NCBI GenBank assembly: GCA_033239125.1
Contig: BSWB01000005.1
Location: forward strand, 21,815,447 to 21,879,446
Source: Fagopyrum homotropicum
Lineage: Eukaryota; Streptophyta; Magnoliopsida; Caryophyllales; Polygonaceae
Reading direction: 5' to 3'
DNA length: 64,000 bases
The notes beneath the pieces were generated by a model. It had not been told where the DNA came from, did not search any database, and saw nothing but the letters and a program-made list of their open reading frames with translations. The translations under genes were made by a program, and so were the position numbers. Each line of letters begins with the position of its first letter. Within the stretch, counting starts at the first letter, position 1. This document shows, in pieces, positions 45,537-58,025 of this stretch.

Positions 45537-46174
45537 GATGTACTTATTTGATGTATGACTCACACTTTATCGGATATTTCATGTTTATGCTTCAGTTTGC
45601 TTTTATGTGTTTATCTGAGATTGCATGCATACTTACAGGTTATTTGATTGAGAAAAACGTCGAAACTGGAAAAAAAAAAAAAAATTTTTAAACCTCGACC
45701 GAGTCAGTCTTGGCCAAACGAGGCATTTCACCTCGGTTGAACCAAGAACACCTCGACCGAGGTGTGTTAACTGAGAGTTTTTCGAAAACGATTTTGTGTT
45801 ATTTATCTGGATATGATCTTAGTGAAGATCTTGCTTACTGACTGGTTTTGAATCCTTTATGTGTTTGAAAGGTTTTATAATATGTTTAAGTTGCTAAATG
45901 CTTTGTTTAAAATTATTAGCATGTTTAATACTTTGTTTTTATCCAAATTATGTTGAATTTGAAGGTTGACACCGCAGGTTAAGTTCTCTCACTTTCTTCT
46001 TGGAAAGACCAAGGCAATTCATTCTCTTCTTCTTCTTCTTGATCATGCTTAGCCCCTCATATACATTTTGCCTCCCCTTACCTATCCGGGAATTTGGAAG
46101 CAAGCGAAGTGGTGAAAGCAAGTGAAGTGAAGTTGAGAAGTGGCTGGAAGTGAAAGTGTTAGAAAGTAATAATA

Positions 46175-46366
46175 GGTTTGGGGAAGTCAATCATGAAGAT
46201 GAGTAACTCGGCACCATTCACATAGCCGGGTGTTTGTGTCTTGCCAAAGTCGGATTGAGCGATATTCCTAACGGGTCATGGTATGTGCATCAAGGGTTTG
46301 ATGCATCTCAAGAAATTGATGATTGCGGATTTCCTAGGCTTCGGTTATTGTGCACCTCTGTCCATG
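46175..46366 (+). ncRNA. Conserved 192-bp 3' UTR block (C unit 1); placeholder type
   Basis: Runs from ggtttggggaagtcaatcat to tgcacctctgtccatg. It is the same length as in A (192 bp) and similar throughout. It contains gcatcaagggtttgatgc, a perfect 7-bp hairpin in C that is only partly kept in A and B. The other copies are at 50873-51064 and 55573-55764. At 46406-46422 the aataagc-aaa-gcttatt hairpin follows. Confidence 0.55.
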
Positions 46367-46825
46367 CATCCCAAAAAGTAAAGTAAAAAAAGAAAAAAAG
46401 TGTGAAATAAGCAAAGCTTATTGGTGGAAGATGTTGCAAGTCAAAGTGGAAGTGAAGTTCATCCTTTTCCCGGATTCTAGCACCACATTACCTTACATAC
46501 ATCTCTACCCTACACGTTTCTTGACCTTTTCTTTTGTGAAGCCCTTGAGACCTTGAGCTTGTTGATTGACTTAGCGGTTTAAACTGGATTATACATGATT
46601 AATTTTGATAATTATGATTTATTATGCATTCTATGATTTTATGCAAAGATGAACAACTTCCTTATATTTATAAAATGTTTTGAGCATATTGAGTTTTTAA
46701 ATTCCAGGGAGCATTCTCTTAGAGTGATCTATGATTGTAGCACACCATAAAATGTTTTTTTGAAAGGATTTTTCATTGATTTTCTTGACTTATAATCCAT
46801 TCTATCTTGTCTTCTATATGCGGAA

Positions 46826-46864
46826 CTTGCTTGGGGACAAGCAAGGGCTAAGTATGGGGTATTT
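46826..46864 (+). other. 3' hairpin and purine tract of C, unit 1
   Basis: cttgcttggggacaagcaag (46826-46845) and aagtatggggtatttt (46850-46864) directly before LTR 2. The pair recurs before LTRs 3 and 4. Confidence 0.85.
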
Positions 46865-48627
46865 TGATAGCATGAATTATAGTCTATATTTTGGGGTTTG
46901 TTTGGACGTTTTATCTTTCATAATCTGCATGTTTGTATGTACATTATGTGATTTTACTACCATTTCATCTACCTTTGCGAGAATCGAGGTCTACACCTAG
47001 TTTCGTTGTAATCGCAGGTAATATGGTACGTTTTGCATCAAAAAGGAGCAAAAGGAGTCATGAGTCATTTGGAGCTACATCCAGGAAGCATAGCCATGAA
47101 TTAAGGATTTACTTTGGACCAGTTTTGAGAGATTCTACATTCAGTTGTGAGTCACCTCGGTTGACTACAGATTCATCTCGACCGAGGCGATCCAGAGACG
47201 CCGACTCGACCGAGGCGAACACCTAGGACGCGGCGAGAATATTTTATTCTTGGCTGAGATCTTTTAAAATTGGAAAGTGATCTTATATTTTTGGGCTTGG
47301 CTTCTGGAAGGAAGGAGATATGCAGAATCATATATTTTACCTATATTTATGGGAAAAGATCTTTCTAAGATATTTTATTTTTGGAGGGTTATTTTCCTAT
47401 AAAAAGGGTTGGATTTTCCACAAATCCAACATCGGCCTACAGCTGAACATCACGCTATACCGTCGATCAGGGTTTACACACGCAGCAGCCGCAGCCTACT
47501 CCAATTTGGGAGTTTTTGAAGAACCTTTTTGAAGGTTGAAGGAAGATCAAAGATCATAGCTTTTATAGCTTTTTGGAGGGTTTTGTAAGATTGTCTTCAA
47601 TTCCTTTCCTTGTTGTCTTGTCTTGTTGGATTATTATCCAAGGAACGCTTTTGTTTGTGATATTTGATTCAGTTATTGAAGTCTTTTCATTAAATTCTTC
47701 TTTGTTCAAATATTCACCTTCTTCCCATATATTTAATACTTTCATTATGATGATGAGTGGCTAATTTCCTTGTGTGATTCTAGGGTGATTGGCTGAAGGT
47801 TGTGGGAAAAACAATGATAGAATAATCTTAGATTCCAGTAAGATCCTGAAAGTTCGAGTCTTTAACCTTAACCCTAAGCATCTCGTTTAGTCGATGAACA
47901 TTTCGGCCGAGGTGGTAACTGGCTGACCGAGGTGACTTATCCGACCCTAAACTGAGAGTTAAGTGTTAGAGTTTGCTAAATCCTATTCTTATTACACCTT
48001 TCTGGTTCAAAGCAAGCTTAGGATGAGACTTACCCGGTAATTCCTTAGTTTGTGTACTAACGATCATAAGTGTAGGTAATAAAGGTTTATCCTTTATTGG
48101 GGTTTGAGTGTGCTTCCATCCCATCTTTGTGAGTTAGCCTGAGACTTACCCGGTAAAGGTTGATTCTATTCCCTTAGATGGTGTGTTAGTTTGAGGTTAT
48201 AATTCTCTATCTTAATTCCTTGAGACTTACCCGGTAATAGGAGTTACGGTTTAGGATTAGTGTGTAGTGAGACTTACCCGGTGATCTACTCCACTTTAGA
48301 AACACCTTCCCCACGCAAAAATCTCAGCTTTGTCCGCTTATCTATAGATCTTGAGTTGGAACCACAACTAGATGCCTTAATCCCTAGAATTGCATGTTTG
48401 CTTTATTTGACATCTTATTCATCTTTGATTGTGTTAACTTGCTCTTGTGGTTAGCATTGACATTAGCATACCGTATTGACTCTGTTTCACCGAGTCCATG
48501 TGATCGACCCCTGGAATTTTCTTGCTTTTACTACGATTGACCCGTACACTGCGGGTTCGCATCCTTGTTTTAAGCTTAAGTCTAGGGTTATAAATTTAAA
48601 GCTTGCACACACCGTTTGGAGCGAACA
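46865..48627 (+). repeat. LTR 2 of array C
   Basis: 1763 bp with the same ends and motifs as LTR 1. Private variants include agtaagatcctg and ctcgtttagtc. It is shared between units 1 and 2. Confidence 0.93.
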
Positions 48628-48751
48628 AGTTTTTGGCGCCGTTGCCGGGGACTTGGTCTAGACCGAGCCGGTTGCGGTTTGCTTTCGGGGCACTTGCCCC
48701 TGTTGCTACTAACTACTCTTTCTATGAGTTTTGTAGTTTTCAGGATTTCCG

Positions 48752-49834
48752 ATGACTACATTTGATCCAGCCTGGATAGCAAGGCAAAGTGCTAGGGCGG
48801 ACCATTATGAATACTTGGAGGAGAAGTACTCCTTCTATTGGTTCAACAATGAATGGGAAAGAGAAGAGGCCATTAAGCATGAACTTGCAATGTGGGATGA
48901 ACTGAATGTCCCTAAAAAGATTTGTGAGCAACCCCTTGAAGATTCTCTGGAATCAAGATGGGAGAGGTTGATGAAGAAGGTGGAGGAGCTCAAGGAAAGC
49001 ACCCTATCCTATGCTAAGCCGGAAGAGGAGCATAAGGAAGTGCTGCAAGTTCCAAGCACCCCTCCAATCGAACCAGAAGTTTCTCCTGAAGCTTTTGAGG
49101 GAGAAGAAGATTTGGAAGATTTCGATCTAACTGTTGAGACCTCGGTCGAAGTGGAAGAGATCTCGGCCGAAATGGAAGAATCTGCAAAACCAGAAGTGGA
49201 AGATGCAGAGAACCTTGGCCAAATTACTGAGATTGTGGTCAAAGTTGAAGAAAGACCAGCAGAACTAAGAGATATTTCGTGGGTGGATTATCAACCCAAC
49301 ACGAAACTTGTCTCAAGCTTTGGAGAACTTTGCAAGGTACACTCTCCTACTTCATTTGAATTCCCTATTAATATTTCTGAATTTTTCAGGAAGACACCGA
49401 AGAGTTGGAGGTCTCTTCCGAAAGAACCTCCTAAGATCAAGATGAAACCTCTCTTGAAACCGATAGAAGAATATACTCCTTGGATTATAAGGAGTGGGGT
49501 TTGCAAACACTACACCGTTAAGGCGATGAAGTGCCTCTTGTTCAAGTATGGGGTCCCTCGCATGCTCAGGACCCTGTACCATCCCCAAGCTATAGATGGG
49601 GAAGCTGCTATGATTCTCGAGAAATTGTTTTCTCGATCAAGGAAAGGATGGGACGCAAGGCTAGATTATGTCCCATTGAAGTGCAGGAAGGCTAGACGAA
49701 TTCCGGTGAGAATCAAACTGTACAAGCTTGTACGTGGGAGATCTTACCATTTGCCGGTGAAGTTAGGAACCGAAACCTTCTTGGAAGATTTTTACGGATG
49801 TGATGAGCACTCCACGACATTCGAAGTGCATTGA
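48752..49834 (+). CDS. 360-codon chimeric ORF, unit 2
   Basis: Its product is identical to that of unit 1 (44053-45135) as read, with the same start context, acidic middle and inactive integrase-like end. Because the units are recent duplicates, identity here is not evidence of selection. Confidence 0.8.
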   Translation: MTTFDPAWIARQSARADHYEYLEEKYSFYWFNNEWEREEAIKHELAMWDELNVPKKICEQPLEDSLESRWERLMKKVEELKESTLSYAKPEEEHKEVLQVPSTPPIEPEVSPEAFEGEEDLEDFDLTVETSVEVEEISAEMEESAKPEVEDAENLGQITEIVVKVEERPAELRDISWVDYQPNTKLVSSFGELCKVHSPTSFEFPINISEFFRKTPKSWRSLPKEPPKIKMKPLLKPIEEYTPWIIRSGVCKHYTVKAMKCLLFKYGVPRMLRTLYHPQAIDGEAAMILEKLFSRSRKGWDARLDYVPLKCRKARRIPVRIKLYKLVRGRSYHLPVKLGTETFLEDFYGCDEHSTTFEVH

Positions 49835-51562
49835 GTAATCCCATGCCGTATGGTCCAGCTAGCGACCTTAAACCAAGCGCTTCTTGGGAGGCAACCCAAG
49901 GTATTGCTTTCTTCTCCCTTTTCTAGTTTAGTTTAGATAGTTGCTTTGTTTTTGTTTTCCTCTAGACAACAACCAGGTATTCCAAAAGGAAGGATCACAG
50001 TTCAGGAGCTACACTGGAAGAATAAAATTTTGAGAAGTTGAGGAAACGAGCTTTACTGAGATACATCTCGGGTACTGTCAGAACACCTCGACCGAGATGT
50101 GCTTCGCCAACCGAGATAGTCTTATCTGGGAGGTGTTTCTTACTTCTTCATGCAGTTTAGCTATGTTCGGTGAGTATCTTGTCCTTAGACTTATATTGAC
50201 CCATTCGGACAATGTGTCCCAAGTATGGGGTATTTGATGTACTTATTTGATGTATGACTCACACTTTATCGGATATTTCATGTTTATGCTTCAGTTTGCT
50301 TTTATGTGTTTATCTGAGATTGCATGCATACTTACAGGTTATTTGATTGAGAAAAACGTCGAAACTGGAAAAAAAAAAAAAATTTTTAAACCTCGACCGA
50401 GTCAGTCTTGGCCAAACGAGGCATTTCACCTCGGTTGAACCAAGAACACCTCGACCGAGGTGTGTTAACTGAGAGTTTTTCGAAAACGATTTTGTGTTAT
50501 TTATCTGGATATGATCTTAGTGAAGATCTTGCTTACTGACTGGTTTTGAATCCTTTATGTGTTTGAAAGGTTTTATAATATGTTTAAGTTGCTAAATGCT
50601 TTGTTTAAAATTATTAGCATGTTTAATACTTTGTTTTTATCCAAATTATGTTGAATTTGAAGGTTGACACCGCAGGTTAAGTTCTCTCACTTTCTTCTTG
50701 GAAAGACCAAGGCAATTCATTCTCTTCTTCTTCTTCTTGATCATGCTTAGCCCCTCATATACATTTTGCCTCCCCTTACCTATCCGGGAATTTGGAAGCA
50801 AGCGAAGTGGTGAAAGCAAGTGAAGTGAAGTTGAGAAGTGGCTGGAAGTGAAAGTGTTAGAAAGTAATAATAGGTTTGGGGAAGTCAATCATGAAGATGA
50901 GTAACTCGGCACCATTCACATAGCCGGGTGTTTGTGTCTTGCCAAAGTCGGATTGAGCGATATTCCTAACGGGTCATGGTATGTGCATCAAGGGTTTGAT
51001 GCATCTCAAGAAATTGATGATTGCGGATTTCCTAGGCTTCGGTTATTGTGCACCTCTGTCCATGCATCCCAAAAAGTAAAGTAAAAAAAGAAAAAAAGTG
51101 TGAAATAAGCAAAGCTTATTGGTGGAAGATGTTGCAAGTCAAAGTGGAAGTGAAGTTCATCCTTTTCCCGGATTCTAGCACCACATTACCTTACATACAT
51201 CTCTACCCTACACGTTTCTTGACCTTTTCTTTTGTGAAGCCCTTGAGACCTTGAGCTTGTTGATTGACTTAGCGGTTTAAACTGGATTATACATGATTAA
51301 TTTTGATAATTATGATTTATTATGCATTCTATGATTTTATGCAAAGATGAACAACTTCCTTATATTTATAAAATGTTTTGAGCATATTGAGTTTTTAAAT
51401 TCCAGGGAGCATTCTCTTAGAGTGATCTATGATTGTAGCACACCATAAAATGTTTTTTTGAAAGGATTTTTCATTGATTTTCTTGACTTATAATCCATTC
51501 TATCTTGTCTTCTATATGCGGAACTTGCTTGGGGACAAGCAAGGGCTAAGTATGGGGTATTT

Positions 51563-53325
51563 TGATAGCATGAATTATAGTCTATATTTTGGGGTTTGTT
51601 TGGACGTTTTATCTTTCATAATCTGCATGTTTGTATGTACATTATGTGATTTTACTACCATTTCATCTACCTTTGCGAGAATCGAGGTCTACACCTAGTT
51701 TCGTTGTAATCGCAGGTAATATGGTACGTTTTGCATCAAAAAGGAGCAAAAGGAGTCATGAGTCATTTGGAGCTACATCCAGGAAGCATAGCCATGAATT
51801 AAGGATTTACTTTGGACCAGTTTTGAGAGATTCTACATTCAGTTGTGAGTCACCTCGGTTGACTACAGATTCATCTCGACCGAGGCGATCCAGAGACGCC
51901 GACTCGACCGAGGCGAACACCTAGGACGCGGCGAGAATATTTTATTCTTGGCTGAGATCTTTTAAAATTGGAAAGTGATCTTATATTTTTGGGCTTGGCT
52001 TCTGGAAGGAAGGAGATATGCAGAATCATATATTTTACCTATATTTATGGGAAAAGATCTTTCTAAAATATTTTATTTTTGGAGGGTTATTTTCCTATAA
52101 AAAGGGTTGGATTTTCCACAAATCCAACATCGGCCTACAGCTGAACATCACGCTATACCGTCGATCAGGGTTTACACACGCAGCAGCCGCAACCTACTCC
52201 AATTTGGGAGTTTTTGAAGAACCTTTTTGAAGGTTGAAGGAAGATCAAAGATCATAGCTTTTATAGCTTTTTGGAGGGTTTTGTAAGATTGTCTTCAATT
52301 CCTTTCCTTGTTGTCTTGTCTTGTTGGATTATTATCCAAGGAACGCTTTTGTTTGTGATATTTGATTCAGTTATTGAAGTCTTTTCATTAAATTCTTCTT
52401 TGTTCAAATATTCACCTTCTTCCCATATATTTAATACTTTCATTATGATGATGAGTGGCTAATTTCCTTGTGTGATTCTAGGGTGATTGGCTGAAGGTTG
52501 TGGGAAAAACAATGATAGAATAATCTTAGATTCCAGTAGGATCCTGAAAGTTCGAGTCTTTAACCTTAACCCTAAGCATCTCGTTCAGTCGATGAACATT
52601 TCGGCCGAGGTGGTAACTGGCTGACCGAGGTGACTTATCCGACCCTAAACTGAGAGTTAAGTGTTAGAGTTTGCTAAATCCTATTCTTATTACACCTTTC
52701 TGGTTCAAAGCAAGCTTAGGATGAGACTTACCCGGTAATTCCTTAGTTTGTGTACTAACGATCATAAGTGTAGGTAATAAAGGTTTATCCTTTATTGGGG
52801 TTTGAGTGTGCTTCCATCCCATCTTTGTGAGTTAGCCTGAGACTTACCCGGTAAAGGTTGATTCTATTCCCTTAGATGGTGTATTAGTTTGAGGTTATAA
52901 TTCTCTATCTTAATTCCTTGAGACTTACCCGGTAATAGGAGTTACGGTTTAGGATTAGTGTGTAGTGAGACTTACCCGGTGATCTACTCCACTTTAGAAA
53001 CACCTTCCCCACGCAAAAATCTCAGCTTTGTCCGCTTATCTATAGATCTTGAGTTGGAACCACAACTAGATGCCTTAATCCCTAGAATTGCATGTTTGCT
53101 TTATTTGACATCTTATTCATCTTTGATTGTGTTAACTTGCTCTTGTGGTTAGCATTGACATTAGCATACCGTATTGACTCTGTTTCACCGAGTCCATGTG
53201 ATCGACCCCTGGAATTTTCTTGCTTTTACTACGATTGACCCGTACACTGCGGGTTCGCATCCTTGTTTTAAGCTTAAGTCTAGGGTTATAAATTTAAAGC
53301 TTGCACACACCGTTTGGAGCGAACA
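51563..53325 (+). repeat. LTR 3 of array C
   Basis: 1763 bp. Private variants include tctaaaatatttt, gccgcaacctactcc and ggtgtattagt. Confidence 0.93.
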
Positions 53326-53449
53326 AGTTTTTGGCGCCGTTGCCGGGGACTTGGTCTAGACCGAGCCGGTTGCGGTTTGCTTTCGGGGCACTTGCCCCTG
53401 TTGCTACTAACTACTCTTTCTATGAGTTTTGTAGTTTTCAGGATTTCCG

Positions 53450-54531
53450 ATGACTACATTTGATCCAGCCTGGATAGCAAGGCAAAGTGCTAGGGCGGAC
53501 CATTATGAATACTTGGAGGAGAAGTACTCCTTCTATTGGTTCAACAATGAATGGGAAAGAGAAGAGGCCATTAAGCATGAACTTGCAATGTGGGATGAAC
53601 TGAATGTCCCTAAAAAGATTTGTGAGCAACCCCTTGAAGATTCTCTGGAATCAAGATGGGAGAGGTTGATGAAGAAGGTGGAGGAGCTCAAGGAAAGCAC
53701 CCTATCCTATGCTAAGCCGGAAGAGGAGCATAAGGAAGTGCTGCAAGTTCCAAGCACCCCTCCAATCGAACCAGAAGTTTCTCCTGAAGCTTTTGAGGGA
53801 GAAGAAGATTTGGAAGATTTCGATCTAACTGTTGAGACCTCGGTCGAAGTGGAAGAGATCTCGGCCGAAATGGAAGAATCTGCAAAACCAGAAGTGGAAG
53901 ATGCAGAGAACCTTGGCCAAATTACTGAGATTGTGGTCAAGTTGAAGAAAGACCAGCAGAACTAAGAGATATTTCGTGGGTGGATTATCAACCCAACACG
54001 AAACTTGTCTCAAGCTTTGGAGAACTTTGCAAGGTACACTCTCCTACTTCATTTGAATTCCCTATTAATATTTCTGAATTTTTCAGGAAGACACCGAAGA
54101 GTTGGAGGTCTCTTCCGAAAGAACCTCCTAAGATCAAGATGAAACCTCTCTTGAAACCGATAGAAGAATATACTCCTTGGATTATAAGGAGTGGGGTTTG
54201 CAAACACTACACCGTTAAGGCGATGAAGTGCCTCTTGTTCAAGTATGGGGTCCCTCGCATGCTCAGGACCCTGTACCATCCCCAAGCTATAGATGGGGAA
54301 GCTGCTATGATTCTCGAGAAATTGTTTTCTCGATCAAGGAAAGGATGGGACGCAAGGCTAGATTATGTCCCATTGAAGTGCAGGAAGGCTAGACGAATTC
54401 CGGTGAGAATCAAACTGTACAAGCTTGTACGTGGGAGATCTTACCATTTGCCGGTGAAGTTAGGAACCGAAACCTTCTTGGAAGATTTTTACGGATGTGA
54501 TGAGCACTCCACGACATTCGAAGTGCATTGA
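53450..54531 (+). pseudogene. Chimeric ORF, unit 3, broken by a one-base deletion
   Basis: Where units 1 and 2 read gtggtcaaagttgaag, unit 3 reads gtggtcaagttgaag (about 53940). The first frame then ends at 53965 after 171 codons. The rest of the protein stays open from 53980 to 54531 in the other frame. Everything else matches units 1 and 2. Confidence 0.85.
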
Positions 54532-56262
54532 GTAATCCCATGCCGTATGGTCCAGCTAGCGACCTTAAACCAAGCGCTTCTTGGGAGGCAACCCAAGGTA
54601 TTGCTTTCTTCTCCCTTTTCTAGTTTAGTTTAGATAGTTGCTTTGTTTTTGTTTTCCTCTAGACAACAACCAGGTATTCCAAAAGGAAGGATCACAGTTC
54701 AGGAGCTACACTGGAAGAATAAAATTTTGAGAAGTTGAGGAAACGAGCTTTACTGAGATACATCTCGGGTACTGTCAGAACACCTCGACCGAGATGTGCT
54801 TCGCCAACCGAGATAGTCTTATCTGGGAGGTGTTTCTTACTTCTTCATGCAGTTTAGCTATGTTCGGTGAGTATCTTGTCCTTAGACTTATATTGACCCA
54901 TTCGGACAATGTGTCCCAAGTATGGGGTATTTGATGTACTTATTTGATGTATGACTCACACTTTATCGGATATTTCATGTTTATGCTTCAGTTTGCTTTT
55001 ATGTGTTTATCTGAGATTGCATGCATACTTACAGGTTATTTGATTGAGAAAAACGTCGAAACTGGAAAAAAAAAAAAAAAAAATTTTAAACCTCGACCGA
55101 GTCAGTCTTGGCCAAACGAGGCATTTCACCTCGGTTGAACCAAGAACACCTCGACCGAGGTGTGTTAACTGAGAGTTTTTCGAAAACGATTTTGTGTTAT
55201 TTATCTGGATATGATCTTAGTGAAGATCTTGCTTACTGACTGGTTTTGAATCCTTTATGTGTTTGAAAGGTTTTATAATATGTTTAAGTTGCTAAATGCT
55301 TTGTTTAAAATTATTAGCATGTTTAATACTTTGTTTTTATCCAAATTATGTTGAATTTGAAGGTTGACACCGCAGGTTAAGTTCTCTCACTTTCTTCTTG
55401 GAAAGACCAAGGCAATTCATTCTCTTCTTCTTCTTCTTGATCATGCTTAGCCCCTCATATACATTTTGCCTCCCCTTACCTATCCGGGAATTTGGAAGCA
55501 AGCGAAGTGGTGAAAGCAAGTGAAGTGAAGTTGAGAAGTGGCTGGAAGTGAAAGTGTTAGAAAGTAATAATAGGTTTGGGGAAGTCAATCATGAAGATGA
55601 GTAACTCGGCACCATTCACATAGCCGGGTGTTTGTGTCTTGCCAAAGTCGGATTGAGCGATATTCCTAACGGGTCATGGTATGTGCATCAAGGGTTTGAT
55701 GCATCTCAAGAAATTGATGATTGCGGATTTCCTAGGCTTCGGTTATTGTGCACCTCTGTCCATGCATCCCAAAAAGTAAAGTAAAAAAAGAAAAAAAGTG
55801 TGAAATAAGCAAAGCTTATTGGTGGAAGATGTTGCAAGTCAAAGTGGAAGTGAAGTTTATCCTTTTCCCGGATTCTAGCACCACATTACCTTACATACAT
55901 CCCTACCCTACACGTTTCTTGACCTTTTCTTTTGTGAAGCCCTTGAGACCTTGAGCTTGTTGATTGACTTAGCGGTTTAAACTGGATTATACATGATTAA
56001 TTTTGATAATTATGATTTATTATGCATTCTATGATTTTATGCAAAGATGAACAACTTCCTTATATTTATAAAATGTTTTGAGCATATTGAGTTTTTAAAT
56101 TCCAGGGAGCATTCTCTTAGAGTGATCTATGATTGTAGCACACTATAAAATGTTTTTTTGAAAGGATTTTTCATTGATTTTCTTGACTTATAATCCATTC
56201 TATCTTGTCTTCTATATGCGGAACTTGCTTGGGGACAAGCAAGGGCTAAGTATGGGGTATTT

Positions 56263-58025
56263 TGATAGCATGAATTATAGTCTATATTTTGGGGTTTGTT
56301 TGGACGTTTTATCTTTCATAATCTGCATGTTTGTATGTACATTATGTGATTTTACTACCATTTCATCTACCTTTGCGAGAATCGAGGTCTACACCTAGTT
56401 TCGTTGTAATCGCAGGTAATATGGTACGTTTTGCATCAAAAAGGAGCAAAAGGAGTCATGAGTCATTTGGAGCTACATCCAGGAAGCATAGCCATGAATT
56501 AAGGATTTACTTTGGACCAGTTTTGAGAGATTCTACATTCAGTTGTGAGTCACCTCGGTTGACTACAGATTCATCTCGACCGAGGCGATCCAGAGACGCC
56601 GACTCGACCGAGGCGAACACCTAGGACGCGGCGAGAATATTTTATTCTTGGCTGAGATCTTTTAAAATTGGAAAGTGATCTTATATTTTTGGGCTTGGCT
56701 TCTGGAAGGAAGGAGATATGCAGAATCATATATTTTACCTATATTTATGGGAAAAGATCTTTCTAAGATATTTTATTTTTGGAGGGTTATTTTCCTATAA
56801 AAAGGGTTGGATTTTCCACAAATCCAACATCGGCCTACAGCTGAACATCACGCTATACCGTCGATCAGGGTTTACACACGCAGCAGCCGCAGCCTACTCC
56901 AATTTGGGAGTTTTTGAAGAACCTTTTTGAAGGTTGAAGGAAGATCAAAGATCATAGCTTTTATAGCTTTTTGGAGGGTTTTGTAAGATTGTCTTCAATT
57001 CCTTTCCTTGTTGTCTTGTCTTGTTGGATTATTATCCAAGGAACGCTTTTGTTTGTGATATTTGATTCAGTTATTGAAGTCTTTTCATTAAATTCTTCTT
57101 TGTTCAAATATTCACCTTCTTCCCATATATTTAATACTTTCATTATGATGATGAGTGGCTAATTTCCTTGTGTGATTCTAGGGTGATTGGCTGAAGGTTG
57201 TGGGAAAAACAATGATAGAATAATCTTAGATTCCAGTAGGATCCTGAAAGTTCGAGTCTTTAACCTTAACCCTAAGCATCTCGTTCAGTCGATGAACATT
57301 TCGGCCGAGGTGGTAACTGGCTGACCGAGGTGACTTATCCGACCCTAAACTGAGAGTTAAGTGTTAGAGTTTGCTAAATCCTATTCTTATTACACCTTTC
57401 TGGTTCAAAGCAAGCTTAGGATGAGACTTACCCGGTAATTCCTTAGTTTGTGTACTAACGATCATAAGTGTAGGTAATAAAGGTTTATCCTTTATTGGGG
57501 TTTGAGTGTGCTTCCATCCCATCTTTGTGAGTTAGCCTGAGACTTACCCGGTAAAGGTTGATTCTATTCCCTTAGATGGTGTGTTAGTTTGAGGTTATAA
57601 TTCTCTATCTTAATTCCTTGAGACTTACCCGGTAATAGGAGTTACGGTTTAGGATTAGTGTGTAGTGAGACTTACCCGGTGATCTACTCCACTTTAGAAA
57701 CACCTTCACCACGCAAAAATCTCAGCTTTGTCCGCTTATCTATAGATCTTGAGTTGGAACCACAACTAGATGCCTTAATCCCTAGAATTGCATGTTTGCT
57801 TTATTTGACATCTTATTCATCTTTGATTGTGTTAACTTGCTCTTGTGGTTAGCATTGACATTAGCATACCGTATTGACTCTGTTTCACCGAGTCCCTGTG
57901 ATCGACCCCTGGAATTTTCTTGCTTTTACTACGATTGACCCGTACACTGCGGGTTCGCATCCTTGTTTTAAGCTTAAGTCTAGGGTTATAAATTTAAAGC
58001 TTGCACACACCGTTTGGAGCGAACA
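56263..58025 (+). repeat. LTR 4 of array C, right end
   Basis: 1763 bp. Private variants include ccttcaccacg and gagtccctgtg. It is followed directly by the second ttttc and then element B sequence; no primer site follows, so this is the true 3' end of the array. Confidence 0.93.

Larger units (their letters stand above)
42166..58025 (+). mobile_element. Array C: three tandem non-autonomous Athila units sharing four LTRs and one target duplication
   Basis: The order is LTR (42166-43928), internal, LTR (46865-48627), internal, LTR (51563-53325), internal, LTR (56263-58025). All LTRs are 1763 bp and unit periods are 4699, 4698 and 4700 bp. The pentamer ttttc lies at 42161-42165 and 58026-58030 and nowhere at the inner junctions, so the array occupies one insertion site. 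Each internal region holds an Asp-tRNA primer site, one ORF of 360 codons (broken in unit 3), the post-pol hairpin, two purine tracts and the conserved block. Gag, protease, RT, RNase H and the third ORF are absent. A few private substitutions mark each unit. Confidence 0.95.

Noticed and set aside
42166..58025. Array C as an assembly duplication artefact
   Set aside because: Units differ by private substitutions, A-run length and one frameshift, and the outer ends share an exact target duplication; long reads would still be decisive.
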